A stretch of 64,000 nucleotides of DNA from Vreelandella salicampi (GCF_013415105.1 NZ_JACCDF010000007.1:62001-126000); one strand, 5' to 3'. Positions 1 through 9,333 are shown, counted from the first letter of the stretch. Made by a program: numbers and translations. The notes: generated by a model from the letters alone, not told the origin.

Positions 1-145
1 TGCCTGGAGCAGCGGCGAAATAATACGTCGGCAATTGAGCACGGTCAAGTTTTTTGCTTTCTGGCCTTAACACTAATTCCCCTTTACTTAACCCTATGGC
101 ACTATTTTAGGACGTTACCGCCTAAGCCAAACGTAGGAGTCGCCC

Positions 146-802
146 TTGATCAACGTTCTAATCGCCGATGATCACCACCTGGTCAGAGCCAGTATTGCTC
201 ACCTGCTAAATCAAGAGGGCGACATCCGTATTGTTGGCGAAGCTGACGATGGCGAAAGTGCTGTCGCCCAAAGCCGGCAGTTAAGGCCTGATGTGGTACT
301 GATGGATATTCGCATGCCTGGCATTGGCGGCTTAGAAGCCACACGACGGCTTCACCGCGGCATGGAAGACATCCGCGTACTGATATTGACCGCCCACATG
401 GAGGACAACGTCGCGCGCAAAATGCTCGAAGCGGGCGCCACTGGCTTTTTAAGCAAAGGCGCCGAGCCTGCCGAAATGATCGACGCCATCCGTCAGGTAT
501 TTCTCGGCAACCGCTATATTAGCCAGGAGATCGCGCAGCGCCTCGCTCTGTCGAATTTTGCCCATAAAGACAATCCTTTCGCACCGCTTTCGCACCGCGA
601 ACTGCAAATCGCGCTAATGATTGTTAACTGCCAGCGCGTCCAAGAAATTTCCGACCGCCTGCACCTAAGCCCCAAAACGGTCAACACCTACCGCTATCGC
701 CTGTTCGATAAGCTCAGGGTCGGCACCGATGTGGAACTGACGCATCTCGCCCTGCGCCACGGGCTGGTCGAAGGCTTCGAGACCGCCGAAGCGTCACCAT
801 AA
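146..802 (+). CDS. gacA: GacA/UvrY-family response regulator
   Basis: Two-component response regulator of the NarL/FixJ class, 218 residues. The receiver domain (about 1-120) has the acidic pair D8/D9, phospho-acceptor D54 in LMDIRMPG, T82 and K104. A LuxR-type helix-turn-helix follows at about 148-195 (SHRELQIALM...LSPKTVNTYRYRLF). In the family it is phosphorylated by a BarA/GacS hybrid kinase and switches on small RNAs that sequester CsrA/RsmA; the kinase is not in this window. The start is TTG at 146 with TAGGAG at 134-139. Location directly upstream of uvrC is the classic gacA/uvrY-uvrC neighbourhood and strengthens the assignment. Confidence 0.93.
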   Translation: MINVLIADDHHLVRASIAHLLNQEGDIRIVGEADDGESAVAQSRQLRPDVVLMDIRMPGIGGLEATRRLHRGMEDIRVLILTAHMEDNVARKMLEAGATGFLSKGAEPAEMIDAIRQVFLGNRYISQEIAQRLALSNFAHKDNPFAPLSHRELQIALMIVNCQRVQEISDRLHLSPKTVNTYRYRLFDKLRVGTDVELTHLALRHGLVEGFETAEASP

Positions 803-857
803 AACCTGTTAAACTACTGCCGAGGTGACACACCTAGACAGTAGGAACGGGCGATAC

Positions 858-2672
858 ATGAGCTTCAATGCCAAACAGTTTTTAACCACGGTAAGCGCCT
901 CCCCCGGCGTTTACCGTATGCTCGACGCGAGCGGCAACACCCTCTACGTGGGCAAGGCGAAGCGCTTAAACGCTCGCCTTTCAAGCTATTTTCGTGGCAG
1001 TTTAAACGCCAAAACGCAGGCCATGGTAAGCCGCATTGCGGATATTCAGCTTACCGTCACGCGCAGTGAAACCGAGGCGCTGCTGCTCGAACAAACACTG
1101 ATCAAAGAACTCCGCCCTCCCTACAACATTCTGCTGCGCGACGATAAATCCTACCCGTTCGTTTTTGTCAGCGACCGCCACCCGTTTCCCGCGCTGGAGT
1201 ACAAGCGCGTCCGCCAACGCCGTAACGACGGCCGCTATTTAGGACCTTATCCGAGTAGCGGCGCCGTGCGCGAAAGCTTGGCGCTGATGCAGAAAATCTT
1301 TCGCATCCGCAATTGTGAGGATAGCGTCTTTGCCCACCGCTCGCGGCCTTGCCTGCAGTACCAAATCGAGCGCTGTAGCGCGCCCTGCGTCGGGTATATA
1401 TCCGAGCAAGAATATCGCCGCGACGTCGAGCACGCTATCATGTGCTTAGAAGGCAAAAGCGAACACGTCACCCAAGCATTAAATGATGCCATGGAAGCCG
1501 CCAGCCAAGCGCTGGATTTTGAGGAAGCGGCGCGCCTTCGCGATCAAGTCCAGCACCTTCGCCAGCTGCAGCAGCGCCAGTTCGTGGATAACGAGCGGGG
1601 CGAGGCCGATATTTTCGCCCTGGCTCAACGCCCTGGCGGGCTGGCCATTTCGATTCTTAGCGTGCGCGATGGCCGCATGCTTGGCGCTCGCCATCACACC
1701 CCCAAAAACGACTTGGACTTCGCCCCGTCGACGCTGTTAACCGACGTGGTCAGCCAATACTACCTCGGCCAGCCCCACGAAGTACCGGCCGAGGTCATCA
1801 CGAGCTTGGCGTTGGATGATAGCGAACTGCTTGCCGATGTTCTTTCTCAGCAAGCGGGCAAGCGCGTTCGCGTCACTCATCAGGTGCGCGGTCACCGTGC
1901 TCAGTGGCAACAACTGGCCATCACCAACGCCGAACAACAGTTAGCGTCCATGCTTGCCAGCCATCAGCAAATGAGCGAGCGCTTCCAAGCGCTCCAACAA
2001 GCGCTCGGGTTAGCACAGATGCCCGAGCGTCTTGAATGCTTTGATATTAGCCATAGCCACGGCGAAGCCACCGTGGCGTCTTGCGTGGTGTTTGACCACA
2101 ACGGCCCGCGTAAAAGTGATTATCGCCATTTTAAAATTGAAGGCGTCGCCGCCGGAGATGACTATGCCGCGATGGAGCAAGCGCTTACACGCCGTCTGAA
2201 GCGGGTAAAAAGTGGCGAAACGACCCCGCCTGACATTCTGATCGTCGACGGCGGCAAGGGGCAGCTGAACATGGCGCGTGGCGTGCTCGAGCAACTGGGG
2301 CTTCCCACGATCACGCTGCTTGGCGTTGCCAAGGGCAGCACACGTAAAGCGGGGCTAGAAACCCTATTTCTTTCCACGCCGGAACAGCCTTTAGCACTAG
2401 ACTCAACCTCGTCTGCCTTGCACTTAATCCAGCACATTCGCGATGAATCGCACCGCTTTGCCATCGCCGGCCACCGCGCTCAGCGGGATAAGACACGGCG
2501 CACGTCGACACTACAAGAGATTGAAGGTATTGGCCCGAAACGGCGGCGCGAGTTATTGCGCTTTTTTGGCGGTTTACAAGGGGTGCAAAAAGCTAGCCGC
2601 GCGGAGCTTTCCCGAGTACCTGGGATCAGCGAAGCCTTGGCAGATACGATTTATCAGGCTCTACACGGATAA
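858..2672 (+). CDS. uvrC: excinuclease ABC subunit UvrC
   Basis: Nucleotide excision repair endonuclease that cuts on both sides of a UvrB-bound lesion. The GIY-YIG nuclease is at the N-terminus (PGVYRMLDASGNTLYVGKAK), a UVR motif for UvrB contact in the middle (LDFEEAARLRDQVQ), then the RNase H-like half (ECFDISHSHGE, LIVDGGKGQL) and C-terminal tandem helix-hairpin-helix (IEGIGPKRRRELLRFFGG). About 604 residues, normal length. The reading frame is open from a GTG at 825, but ATG 858 (MSFNAKQFL) matches the E. coli N-terminus and has AGGA at 843-846, so I prefer it. Downstream of gacA in the same direction. Confidence 0.96.
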   Translation: MSFNAKQFLTTVSASPGVYRMLDASGNTLYVGKAKRLNARLSSYFRGSLNAKTQAMVSRIADIQLTVTRSETEALLLEQTLIKELRPPYNILLRDDKSYPFVFVSDRHPFPALEYKRVRQRRNDGRYLGPYPSSGAVRESLALMQKIFRIRNCEDSVFAHRSRPCLQYQIERCSAPCVGYISEQEYRRDVEHAIMCLEGKSEHVTQALNDAMEAASQALDFEEAARLRDQVQHLRQLQQRQFVDNERGEADIFALAQRPGGLAISILSVRDGRMLGARHHTPKNDLDFAPSTLLTDVVSQYYLGQPHEVPAEVITSLALDDSELLADVLSQQAGKRVRVTHQVRGHRAQWQQLAITNAEQQLASMLASHQQMSERFQALQQALGLAQMPERLECFDISHSHGEATVASCVVFDHNGPRKSDYRHFKIEGVAAGDDYAAMEQALTRRLKRVKSGETTPPDILIVDGGKGQLNMARGVLEQLGLPTITLLGVAKGSTRKAGLETLFLSTPEQPLALDSTSSALHLIQHIRDESHRFAIAGHRAQRDKTRRTSTLQEIEGIGPKRRRELLRFFGGLQGVQKASRAELSRVPGISEALADTIYQALHG

Positions 2673-2765
2673 AATATTGCGGAGCATGGATGCTGTTGCT
2701 TAAGGGGGATAGAATAGCGCCCGAACCGCTCTTCTTTTTGTCTTCGGCAAGGATCGCAGCCTGCG

Positions 2766-3314
2766 ATGAATATACCCAATATCCTCACCCTCATCAGAAT
2801 CGCCTTCATCCCGCTTCTGGTCGTGCTTTTTTATCTACCCTTCAGTTGGAGTATGCCGCTTGCTGCCGTTTTTTTTGCGCTCGCGTCAATAACCGATTGG
2901 CTAGATGGCTATCTTGCTAGGCGCTGGAACCAGTCGACCCCGTTTGGCGCTTTTCTCGACCCGGTTGCCGATAAGCTGATGGTAGCTATCGCACTGGCCT
3001 TGTTGATCGAGCGTTTTGATACCTGGTTTCTTACCCTGCCCGCGCTGGTGATCATCGGTCGCGAAATTGTCATTTCGGCGCTGCGCGAATGGATGGCCGA
3101 AATGGGTAAACGCGCCTCGGTTGCGGTTTCTTGGATAGGCAAACTCAAAACCACCTTGCAAATGGTGGCTATCTTGATCTTGATTGCTTTCCCACCGGGA
3201 CATACGTTTGCCTTCCTGGGTGTAGCCACGCTCTTTGTTGCGGCTGCGCTTACGCTTTGGTCGATGATTCAATACCTTCGGGCCGCTTGGCCGCACTTAA
3301 GTCGCTCAATGTAA
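2766..3314 (+). CDS. pgsA: CDP-diacylglycerol-glycerol-3-phosphate 3-phosphatidyltransferase
   Basis: Inner-membrane enzyme that makes phosphatidylglycerophosphate from CDP-diacylglycerol and glycerol-3-phosphate, the committed step to phosphatidylglycerol and cardiolipin. 182 residues, usual length. The CDP-alcohol phosphotransferase signature is present (DWLDGYLAR...[10 protein letters not shown], with the D-G-AR-G-D-D pattern), and several hydrophobic membrane segments follow. The uvrC-pgsA order followed by tRNA genes is conserved in many gammaproteobacteria. Confidence 0.95.
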   Translation: MNIPNILTLIRIAFIPLLVVLFYLPFSWSMPLAAVFFALASITDWLDGYLARRWNQSTPFGAFLDPVADKLMVAIALALLIERFDTWFLTLPALVIIGREIVISALREWMAEMGKRASVAVSWIGKLKTTLQMVAILILIAFPPGHTFAFLGVATLFVAAALTLWSMIQYLRAAWPHLSRSM

Positions 3315-3352
3315 GGGCGGTATCAAACGGCCCTAGAAACGCGATTAAGTCA

Positions 3353-3380
3353 TTGACAAGGCAGGCGCAGTGCGTATAAT
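3353..3380 (+). promoter_or_regulatory. near-consensus sigma-70 promoter of the tRNA cluster
   Basis: TTGACA at 3353-3358 and TATAAT at 3375-3380 are both perfect consensus hexamers with a 16-base spacer. The predicted start is about 9 bases before the mature 5' end of tRNA-Gly. This is the strongest promoter visible in the window and fits a stable-RNA operon. Confidence 0.9.
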
Positions 3381-3395
3381 TCGCTCCCACGTCAA

Positions 3396-3470
3396 GCGGG
3401 AATAGCTCAGCGGTAGAGCATCGCCTTGCCAAGGCGAGGGTCGGGAGTTCGAATCTCCTTTCCCGCTCCA
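3396..3470 (+). tRNA. tRNA-Gly (GCC)
   Basis: Full cloverleaf: the acceptor arms GCGGGAA/TTCCCGC pair, the D-arm GCTC...GAGC and the T-arm with GGTTCGAAT-like loop (TTCGAAT) are intact, and the anticodon GCC lies at 3428-3430 in loop TTGCCAA. CCA is encoded. First gene of a Gly-Cys-Leu cluster that also occurs after pgsA in other gammaproteobacteria. Confidence 0.97.
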
Positions 3471-3480
3471 TTGACGTTGA

Positions 3481-3554
3481 GGCTGGATGGCAGAGTGGTT
3501 ATGCAGCGGACTGCAACTCCGTGTACGCCGGTTCGATTCCGACTCCAGCCTCCA
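3481..3554 (+). tRNA. tRNA-Cys (GCA)
   Basis: Cloverleaf with acceptor GGCTGGA/TCCAGCC, anticodon GCA at 3513-3515 in loop CTGCAAC, T-loop TTCGATT, discriminator T and encoded CCA. It follows tRNA-Gly by 10 bases and is presumably processed from the same transcript. Confidence 0.97.
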
Positions 3555-3584
3555 TTTTCTGTGCAACGACCCTCTCGCTGCACC

Positions 3585-3671
3585 GCCCGGATGGCGAAAT
3601 TGGTAGACGCAAGAGACTTAAAATCTCTCGGGGGAAACCCCGTGCCGGTTCAAGTCCGGCTCCGGGCACCA
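3585..3671 (+). tRNA. tRNA-Leu (TAA)
   Basis: Class II tRNA of 87 bases with a long variable arm (CGGGGGAAACCCCGT), acceptor GCCCGGA/TCCGGGC, anticodon TAA at 3619-3621 in loop CTTAAAA, and encoded CCA. Third member of the cluster. I see no convincing intrinsic terminator between it and nadB. Confidence 0.97.
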
Positions 3672-3774
3672 CGAATCTCCCCTCCTACACAGCTCCTTCT
3701 TGCATTGCTGTATTCTCGCCTTATTCTTTAACACTCGTGCATGATCACTAATTGGGCGTAATAGGAGCGGCTTA

Positions 3775-5361
3775 ATGAGCGCGTCTCAATCCGACGTTTT
3801 AATTATCGGTGGCGGCGTCGCCGGTCTTACCTTGGCACTGACACTGGCTGATCGCTTCCACGTCGTGCTCGTTCGCCCCGCCCAAGATGACCAAGGCGCC
3901 AGCCGCTGGGCACAAGGGGGAATTGCTGCGGTACTTTCGCCAGACGATAACCTTGAGGCTCACGTACAAGACACGCTTATTGCCGGTGACGGTTTATGCG
4001 ATGAACGCGCTGTGCGCTTCACCGTAGAGAACGGCCCTGCGGCGATACAGTGGTTGATCGACAACGGCGTACCCTTTACCCCCGATACCGCCCCCGATGC
4101 ACGCTACGCCTACCATTTAACTCGCGAAGGCGGTCACAACGCGCGGCGCATTATTCACGCAGATGATGCCACCGGAAAAGCCGTCGTCGAAACGCTGAAT
4201 AGCCAAGCGTCAACGCATCCTCATATCACTCAACGCGATGATGTCGCAGTCATTGACCTGTTAACCGATGATAACGGCGCTTGCTGTGGTGCCCACGGCG
4301 TTGATACCAGTGGCAAAGCGCACATTCTATTGGCGAGCCACACGGCACTCGCTACCGGCGGCGCCAGCGGGCTTTATCAACATACCACCACACCGGCTCC
4401 CAATAGCGGCGAAGGCATGATGATGGCGGCCTCGCTGGGAGCGACGCTGATGAACCTTGAGTTTCAACAGTTTCACCCCACCTGCCTGTATGATCCTGAA
4501 GGGCCTGCGTTTCTTATTAGTGAAGCGGTAAGAGGCGAAGGCGGTCAGCTTTTGAACGAGGCCGGGGAGCGTTTTATGCCTGCCGTGGATACTCGCGCCG
4601 AGCTTGCACCTCGCGATATCGTGGCACGCGCCATTGACGCCGAAATCCAGCGAGGCTCACACGGCCACGTTTGGTTGGATATACGCCACTTGGGCGCTGC
4701 GGCGATTCGTCATCACTTCCCGACGATCCTCGCTCACTGCGCGTCTAGAGGAATGGATATTACCCGCGAACCCATTCCCGTCGTACCAGCAGCACACTAT
4801 AGCTGTGGCGGTGTCGAAACCGATTTGTACGGCAGAACAAGCGTGGCCGGCCTGTATGCGATTGGCGAGGTGGCCTGCACAGGGCTTCATGGCGCCAACC
4901 GTATGGCTAGCAACTCTTTGTTAGAGTGTTTGGTTTTTGCGCGAAGTTGCGCCGAGACCTTACTGGCTACTTCTGCCGATAACACCACGCACGCATTAGC
5001 CAGCCCTAACGTCACCCGGCTCAGTACCGACTCCCCTCTCGACCACACGGCTTTAGCTGAGCTGCGCGCAACGATGCGCGCCACCATGAGTCAGCATGTC
5101 GCTATTGTGCGGCATATTGAGGGACTGGAAATAGCGTCGCACCAGCTTGCAGCACTTGAGGCTCAATTACTCTCCTTAGATCCTGACAGCGAGCATCCAG
5201 AAAGCCGCCGCTTACGGCATAACTTAAAGCTCGCACGACTGACGGTATTGGCCGCTCAGCAGCGCCATGAATCACGGGGGCTGCACTACTCGCCTGACTG
5301 GCCTCATCACGCTAAAACGTCGCGCCCTTCCCGCCTAACGCTGGGGAATATACAGCAATAG
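3775..5361 (+). CDS. nadB: L-aspartate oxidase
   Basis: FAD enzyme that oxidises L-aspartate to iminoaspartate, the first step of de novo NAD synthesis. 528 residues, usual length. An N-terminal Rossmann FAD motif (GGGVAGLTLAL), the succinate-dehydrogenase-family capping region (GGHNARRIIHADDATGK; HPTCLYDP), the RGEGG loop and the C-terminal helical domain are all visible. SD TAGGAG lies just before ATG 3775. The last 27 bases overlap the 3' end of the convergent cptA gene. Confidence 0.96.
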   Translation: MSASQSDVLIIGGGVAGLTLALTLADRFHVVLVRPAQDDQGASRWAQGGIAAVLSPDDNLEAHVQDTLIAGDGLCDERAVRFTVENGPAAIQWLIDNGVPFTPDTAPDARYAYHLTREGGHNARRIIHADDATGKAVVETLNSQASTHPHITQRDDVAVIDLLTDDNGACCGAHGVDTSGKAHILLASHTALATGGASGLYQHTTTPAPNSGEGMMMAASLGATLMNLEFQQFHPTCLYDPEGPAFLISEAVRGEGGQLLNEAGERFMPAVDTRAELAPRDIVARAIDAEIQRGSHGHVWLDIRHLGAAAIRHHFPTILAHCASRGMDITREPIPVVPAAHYSCGGVETDLYGRTSVAGLYAIGEVACTGLHGANRMASNSLLECLVFARSCAETLLATSADNTTHALASPNVTRLSTDSPLDHTALAELRATMRATMSQHVAIVRHIEGLEIASHQLAALEAQLLSLDPDSEHPESRRLRHNLKLARLTVLAAQQRHESRGLHYSPDWPHHAKTSRPSRLTLGNIQQ

Positions 5362-5748
5362 GCGCCGCAGCTGTCGTTGGGCGTCGCAAGGCGCACTATC
5401 CGGCCATAGCCACAAACGCTCTCCGCCCACGTTGAGTCGCAAAAGTCTTGGCCCGAGGTAGTCGCAGCGCAATTCCTGCGTGTGCCCCACTTCTCCACTG
5501 GCATATACCCAGTGACCTTGTACACCGCCACCACGTTCGACGACCCAAAGCGTACGCGACACCGGCTGCCGCCAGCCACAAAACACTCGCCAACCCAAAA
5601 AAACTAGCGCCAAGCTTGCCGCACCTAACACCGCGACAAGTTCTAAGTGCCATGCGGCTAACAGAACACCAACCGCCGACAAGCCAACGTCACTGGCACG
5701 CTGCCAGTTAGAGGGTGCGATAGGCAGAATTATCGGTGGACTCGGCAT
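5335..5748 (-). CDS. YgfX/CptA-like inner-membrane protein
   Basis: About 137 residues. Two adjacent hydrophobic helices near the N-terminus (VGLSAVGVLLAAWHLELVAV and a second one with ALVFLGWRVF) are followed by a soluble, Trp-rich domain, as in the YgfX/CptA family. That family was described as a partner of SdhE/CptB and was proposed to act on division or cytoskeletal proteins; which role applies here cannot be read from sequence. ATG 5748 is chosen, with a TTG 9 bases upstream as alternative. It overlaps the end of sdhE (translational coupling likely) and, at its own 3' end, nadB by 27 bases. Confidence 0.75.
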   Translation of the reverse strand: MPSPPIILPIAPSNWQRASDVGLSAVGVLLAAWHLELVAVLGAASLALVFLGWRVFCGWRQPVSRTLWVVERGGGVQGHWVYASGEVGHTQELRCDYLGPRLLRLNVGGERLWLWPDSAPCDAQRQLRRLLLYIPQR

Positions 5749-6001
5749 GTTCGACAATCATTTTCACGATGCGCCTAAGGGTTTCATTACCTGGCCATTC
5801 ACGGCGCATTAACCAAGCAAATAAGTCCTGGTCTTCTTCTTCGATCAACTGCTGAAAAGCGAGCTGATCTTCCGCACTTAGGCTGTCGTAGCGCTGTTGC
5901 AGGAAAGGAATCAGCAGCAGGTCAAGCTCCCACATGCCACGGCGGGAGTGCCAATAAAGCCGCTTACGTAAGATCGCTTCGGGTGATGTATCGTCGCTCA
6001 A
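5708..6001 (-). CDS. sdhE: FAD assembly factor SdhE
   Basis: Small protein that helps attach FAD covalently to the succinate dehydrogenase flavoprotein. The hallmark RGxxE motif is present as SRRGMWELD, followed by the family's PFLQQRYDSL and DLFAWLM segments. The frame is open up to 6100, which would give 130 residues, but the family is about 85-95 residues long. The TTG at 6001 (97 residues, GGGG a few bases upstream) or a GTG at 6013 fits better. First gene of a two-gene unit with cptA. Confidence 0.88.
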   Translation of the reverse strand: MSDDTSPEAILRKRLYWHSRRGMWELDLLLIPFLQQRYDSLSAEDQLAFQQLIEEEDQDLFAWLMRREWPGNETLRRIVKMIVEHAESTDNSAYRTL

Positions 6002-6236
6002 CTTAAGCCCCACTGCGTTAAATAAATGTACGGTTAGTATACCTGAGCGTGAAAGTCGCGCCAGCCGCATTGCTCGCCTATGCTGTGTGTAGTACAACAC
6101 TTTTCTCTAGTACCTTGTTTTATCTGGCTTGTTTGTTTTACCTGAATTGTTTTATGCCGCCCTGCGCAGTATGCTGAGTGACACAATGAGATTGCGAAGC
6201 GCGCCACGGCCAATCATGTTCGCATGGAGCTAACCG

Positions 6237-6533
6237 ATGACTAAATCCGAACTAATCGAACAAATTGCAATGCGTCAGCCGGAGCTATCCGCTAAAGAAG
6301 TTGAAACCGCCGTTCGCCTCATACTCGACGATATCACCGACACCCTTTCCAGTGGTGGGCGCGTTGAGATACGCGGTTTTGGCAGTTTTTCGTTGCATTT
6401 TCGCGAGCCACGCACAGGCCGAAATCCCAAGACCGGCGAGGCGGTGGCATTAGATGGCAAATACGTGCCGCATTTTAAACCCGGCAAAGAACTGCGCGAG
6501 CAGGTAGACGCTAGCCGTGCGCTTGGGTATTAA
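6237..6533 (+). CDS. ihfB: integration host factor subunit beta
   Basis: DNA-bending nucleoid protein that pairs with IhfA. 98 residues with the HU/IHF fold: the helical N-terminus ([10 protein letters not shown]), the [12 protein letters not shown] core and the GRNPKTGE beta arm that intercalates in the minor groove. SD GGAG sits 8 bases before ATG 6237. IhfB rather than HU is supported by the C-terminal [11 protein letters not shown] and by lapA-lapB downstream, the usual ihfB neighbours. The rpsA gene that often precedes ihfB is absent here. Confidence 0.94.
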   Translation: MTKSELIEQIAMRQPELSAKEVETAVRLILDDITDTLSSGGRVEIRGFGSFSLHFREPRTGRNPKTGEAVALDGKYVPHFKPGKELREQVDASRALGY

Positions 6534-6623
6534 TACTGGCTCTTTGACCTTCTGCGTGGTGACGCGCAGCCAAGAGTCATACACAATAGACACCTTGCAA
6601 ACGTCACAGACTAGGAAACTCAC

Positions 6624-6929
6624 ATGCGTTGGATCAAAGGGCTTATTTTAGCCGTAATTTTGCTTGTGGTGCTGTTGGTCGGCATCCTCTTTGCCGTTAA
6701 CAACCAGCAAACCATTGGCTTGAACCTGATCTGGATTGAGCTGCCCCCCGTCTCACTCTCCGTTTGGTTGCTCGCAAGCCTCGCCAGTGGTGTTATTGTC
6801 GGCATGCTCGCGATGCTTGGTGTTTATACTCGCTTAAAAGCACGCCTGGCACGCGCACAGCGTCACAGCAAGCAGCAGCAAAAAGAACTTGATCGCCTTC
6901 GCACCCAGGAGCTTAAGGAACTGACCTAA
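6624..6929 (+). CDS. lapA: LapA family inner-membrane protein
   Basis: 101 residues with two hydrophobic segments (about 4-26 and 44-66) and a basic, Gln-rich cytoplasmic tail that looks coiled-coil. This matches lipopolysaccharide assembly protein A (YciS), which works with LapB in controlling LpxC turnover. SD TAGGAA precedes the ATG. lapB begins at the base right after its stop codon. Confidence 0.88.
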   Translation: MRWIKGLILAVILLVVLLVGILFAVNNQQTIGLNLIWIELPPVSLSVWLLASLASGVIVGMLAMLGVYTRLKARLARAQRHSKQQQKELDRLRTQELKELT

Positions 6930-8129
6930 ATGATGGATGCCGTGCTGCTAGGCGTTTTGTTGGCAGCCGTTGCCATAGGTTACGGATTGGGCTATCGGCA
7001 AGCGAAGCAGCGGGCAAACCCAACGCCGCCGGCATCCTCCCCTACGCTTTCGCGCGACTACTTCGTTGGGTTGAATTACCTGCTTAATGAGCAGCCCGAC
7101 GAAGCCATTCAAACGTTTATCCAAGCGTTAGAAGTTAACAGCGAGAATATTGATACCCACATCGCATTGGGCAAACTGTTTCGCACCCGCGGCGAAGCGG
7201 ATAAAGCTGTCGGTATTCATCAGAATTTACTTGCCCGCCCCGCGCTAACGGCACTGCAAAACGAGCAAGTCCAACTTGAGCTTGCACGGGATTTTATTTC
7301 GCTTGGCGTACATGATCGCGCCCAACGCCTACTCAGAACGGTGATCGACCAGACACAGCAAGATAATCACCGCATTACGGCCAAACGGTTACTGGTTGAT
7401 CTGCTAGAGCGTGAAAAAGCGTGGCAAGAAGCCCTTGATACCACCCTCCCCATGCTAAAGCTGCAGCCTAAAATGCGCACGCCTGCAGCACACTGGCTGT
7501 GCGAAATTGCACAAGAAGAGATAGGCCAAGCTAGCCGCGCACTAGCCAAACGCCATTTAAAAAAAGCCCTACAACTAGACGATCAGTGCGTACGCGCCAA
7601 CTTATTACTCGCCGAGTTGGAAATGGATAACGGCCACTATCGCCAAGCGATAGTGCGGCTTAACGCCATTCCCCATCAATCAATTGCGCACATTCCGACC
7701 ATGCTCCCTGCGTTGAAGCGCGCTTACTGGCGCTCCGACGATACGACTGGATTCGAACAACACTTGTTAGCCCTGCTTGACCTGGCGCCACTCACCAGCG
7801 TGATTATCAGCCTGAGTGAAGTCGTTCACCAGCGCGCCGGGGTCGAGCGTGCTATCGAGGTCACCGGTGAGCATTTGCAACACGCCCCCAGCTTAGGTGG
7901 GTTAGATCACCTCATAGACCTATATACCGAAAGTCAGCAACTAAGTGGTCGCGAACACCCGGATAGCCGCTTGTTACTGCTCAAACATCACACCCAGGCA
8001 CTGTTAAAAAATCGCCCACGCCACCGCTGCCAACACTGTGGTTTCAGTGCCGAGACGCTGCATTGGCAGTGCCCTAGCTGTCGCCGCTGGGGTACGATCG
8101 AGCCCATCATCGGCGTAGAAGGTGAGTGA
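6930..8129 (+). CDS. lapB: lipopolysaccharide assembly protein LapB
   Basis: 399 residues: an N-terminal membrane anchor (about 1-20), a row of TPR repeats, and a C-terminal rubredoxin-like metal site with two CxxC pairs (CQHCGF and CPSC). In E. coli LapB (YciM) is the essential adaptor that presents LpxC to FtsH and so tunes LPS synthesis. Immediate adjacency to lapA indicates co-transcription and likely coupling. Two ATG codons in tandem open the frame. Confidence 0.94.
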   Translation: MMDAVLLGVLLAAVAIGYGLGYRQAKQRANPTPPASSPTLSRDYFVGLNYLLNEQPDEAIQTFIQALEVNSENIDTHIALGKLFRTRGEADKAVGIHQNLLARPALTALQNEQVQLELARDFISLGVHDRAQRLLRTVIDQTQQDNHRITAKRLLVDLLEREKAWQEALDTTLPMLKLQPKMRTPAAHWLCEIAQEEIGQASRALAKRHLKKALQLDDQCVRANLLLAELEMDNGHYRQAIVRLNAIPHQSIAHIPTMLPALKRAYWRSDDTTGFEQHLLALLDLAPLTSVIISLSEVVHQRAGVERAIEVTGEHLQHAPSLGGLDHLIDLYTESQQLSGREHPDSRLLLLKHHTQALLKNRPRHRCQHCGFSAETLHWQCPSCRRWGTIEPIIGVEGE

Positions 8130-8148
8130 TAACGAGAGCAGAAAACAG

Positions 8149-8865
8149 CTAGTGTTCGGTGAGTTCGGTTTCAATAGCGGCTAAAGCCGCCATGGGGTCG
8201 GGCGCTTCGGTCACGGGGCGTCCCACCACAAGGTACGTGCTCCCTGCTTGCATTGCCGCACTGGGCGTCATGATGCGCTGCTGATCATTCGCGGCGGCAA
8301 AGCTTGGACGAATCCCGGGAGTAACTTTCAAAAACTCCTTACCGCAACACGCGTTTAGCGCTTTAGCTTCTTGCGCGGAGCACACCACACCCTCCATTCC
8401 GCTATCTTGTGCCAAGCGCGCCAAGCGCTCGACCTGTTCCGCCAGCGATGAAGCAACGCCCACCTCGCCTAGATCCTCGGCGCTCATACTCGTCAGTACC
8501 GTGACGGCAATAAGGTGCGTCTGAAGCCGCTGAGCTTGCAAACGTTCGGCGGCGGCTTGCATCATTTTTCGCCCGCCACCGGCGTGGACGTTGACCATCC
8601 ATACGCCCTGCTCCGCTGCTGCCTGTACAGCACTCGCCACGGTATTGGGGATATCGTGAAATTTAAGATCTAAAAACACCTCAAAGCCACGCCCGTGTAA
8701 CGCTTCCAGCACTGCGGGGCCGCTGCGTGTGAATAGCTCTTTACCCACTTTCACACGGCAGCGAGTGGGATCGAGCTGGTCCGCCATGCACAAAGCCGCA
8801 TCAAGTGAGGGGTAATCTAGCGCAATAATCAGGGGAGATTGAGAAAGAGGAGTTTGAGTTGCCAC
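8149..8865 (-). CDS. pyrF: orotidine 5'-phosphate decarboxylase
   Basis: Final step of UMP synthesis, OMP to UMP. Key motifs: IALDYPS, KVGKELF, and the catalytic [11 protein letters not shown] with Lys/Asp. About 238 residues, normal for the bacterial family. GTG 8865 is preferred because GGAG lies 7 bases upstream; a TTG at 8883 also opens the frame. Its 3' end is 19 bases from the end of lapB. In E. coli the gene follows lapB in the same direction; here it is inverted and convergent. Confidence 0.94.
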   Translation of the reverse strand: MATQTPLSQSPLIIALDYPSLDAALCMADQLDPTRCRVKVGKELFTRSGPAVLEALHGRGFEVFLDLKFHDIPNTVASAVQAAAEQGVWMVNVHAGGGRKMMQAAAERLQAQRLQTHLIAVTVLTSMSAEDLGEVGVASSLAEQVERLARLAQDSGMEGVVCSAQEAKALNACCGKEFLKVTPGIRPSFAAANDQQRIMTPSAAMQAGSTYLVVGRPVTEAPDPMAALAAIETELTEH

Positions 8866-8933
8866 GCGAAGGCTCCATTGCAATGACGATTTCGACGCAG
8901 TATATCAGCCTCATCCTAGCTGTAATCCCCGCA

Positions 8934-8962
8934 TTACAAACAATTAAGCCTTGTCTTACATA
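8934..8962 (+). promoter_or_regulatory. possible sigma-70 promoter before the HhH protein gene
   Basis: TTACAA at 8934-8939 and TACATA at 8957-8962 with a 17-base spacer, about 90 bases upstream of the ATG at 9052. Each hexamer departs from consensus, so this is a candidate only. Confidence 0.35.
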
Positions 8963-9051
8963 ACCTATCGCTAATGTCGTACAGCAGTCTCACCATATCC
9001 CGCTAAATTAATAGAGCCAACTTGATTACCACCTTTCACTGAGGATTTTTT

Positions 9052-9324
9052 ATGCGTATTAAAGGATTATTGGCGGCACTGCTACTTAGCTTAAGTCTGG
9101 GCCTTTCAAGCGGCGTTTTAGCCCAGCAAGTCGCCCCGATCAACGTTAATACGGCCGATGCGGAACTTCTCGCCGAGCTTCCAGGCATTGGCCCCAGCCG
9201 GGCGGAGGCCATCATTGAAGAGCGCGATACTAATGGCGAATTTACCAGCGCCGAAGAGCTAGAGCGAGTTAGCGGCATTGGCCCGGCGACGGTTGACGGC
9301 ATCCGTGATCAGGTAGCGTTTTAA
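9052..9324 (+). CDS. periplasmic ComEA-like helix-hairpin-helix protein
   Basis: 90 residues: a clear signal peptide (cleavage probably after VLAQ, about residue 25) and then a ComEA-type double helix-hairpin-helix (LAELPGIGPSRAEAIIEER and LERVSGIGPATVDGIRDQV). ComEA proteins bind incoming double-stranded DNA in natural transformation. Short HhH-only proteins of this kind are common in gammaproteobacteria outside com clusters, so a competence role is inferred, not shown. GAGGA precedes the ATG by 8 bases. Confidence 0.85.
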   Translation: MRIKGLLAALLLSLSLGLSSGVLAQQVAPINVNTADAELLAELPGIGPSRAEAIIEERDTNGEFTSAEELERVSGIGPATVDGIRDQVAF

Positions 9325-9333
9325 CGCTTACGC

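Noticed and set aside
6536-6580. CTGCG/CGCAG stem with CTCTT/AAGAG outer arms after ihfB
   Set aside because: Imperfect pairing and no T-run, and ihfB-lapA may be co-transcribed, so not listed as a terminator.
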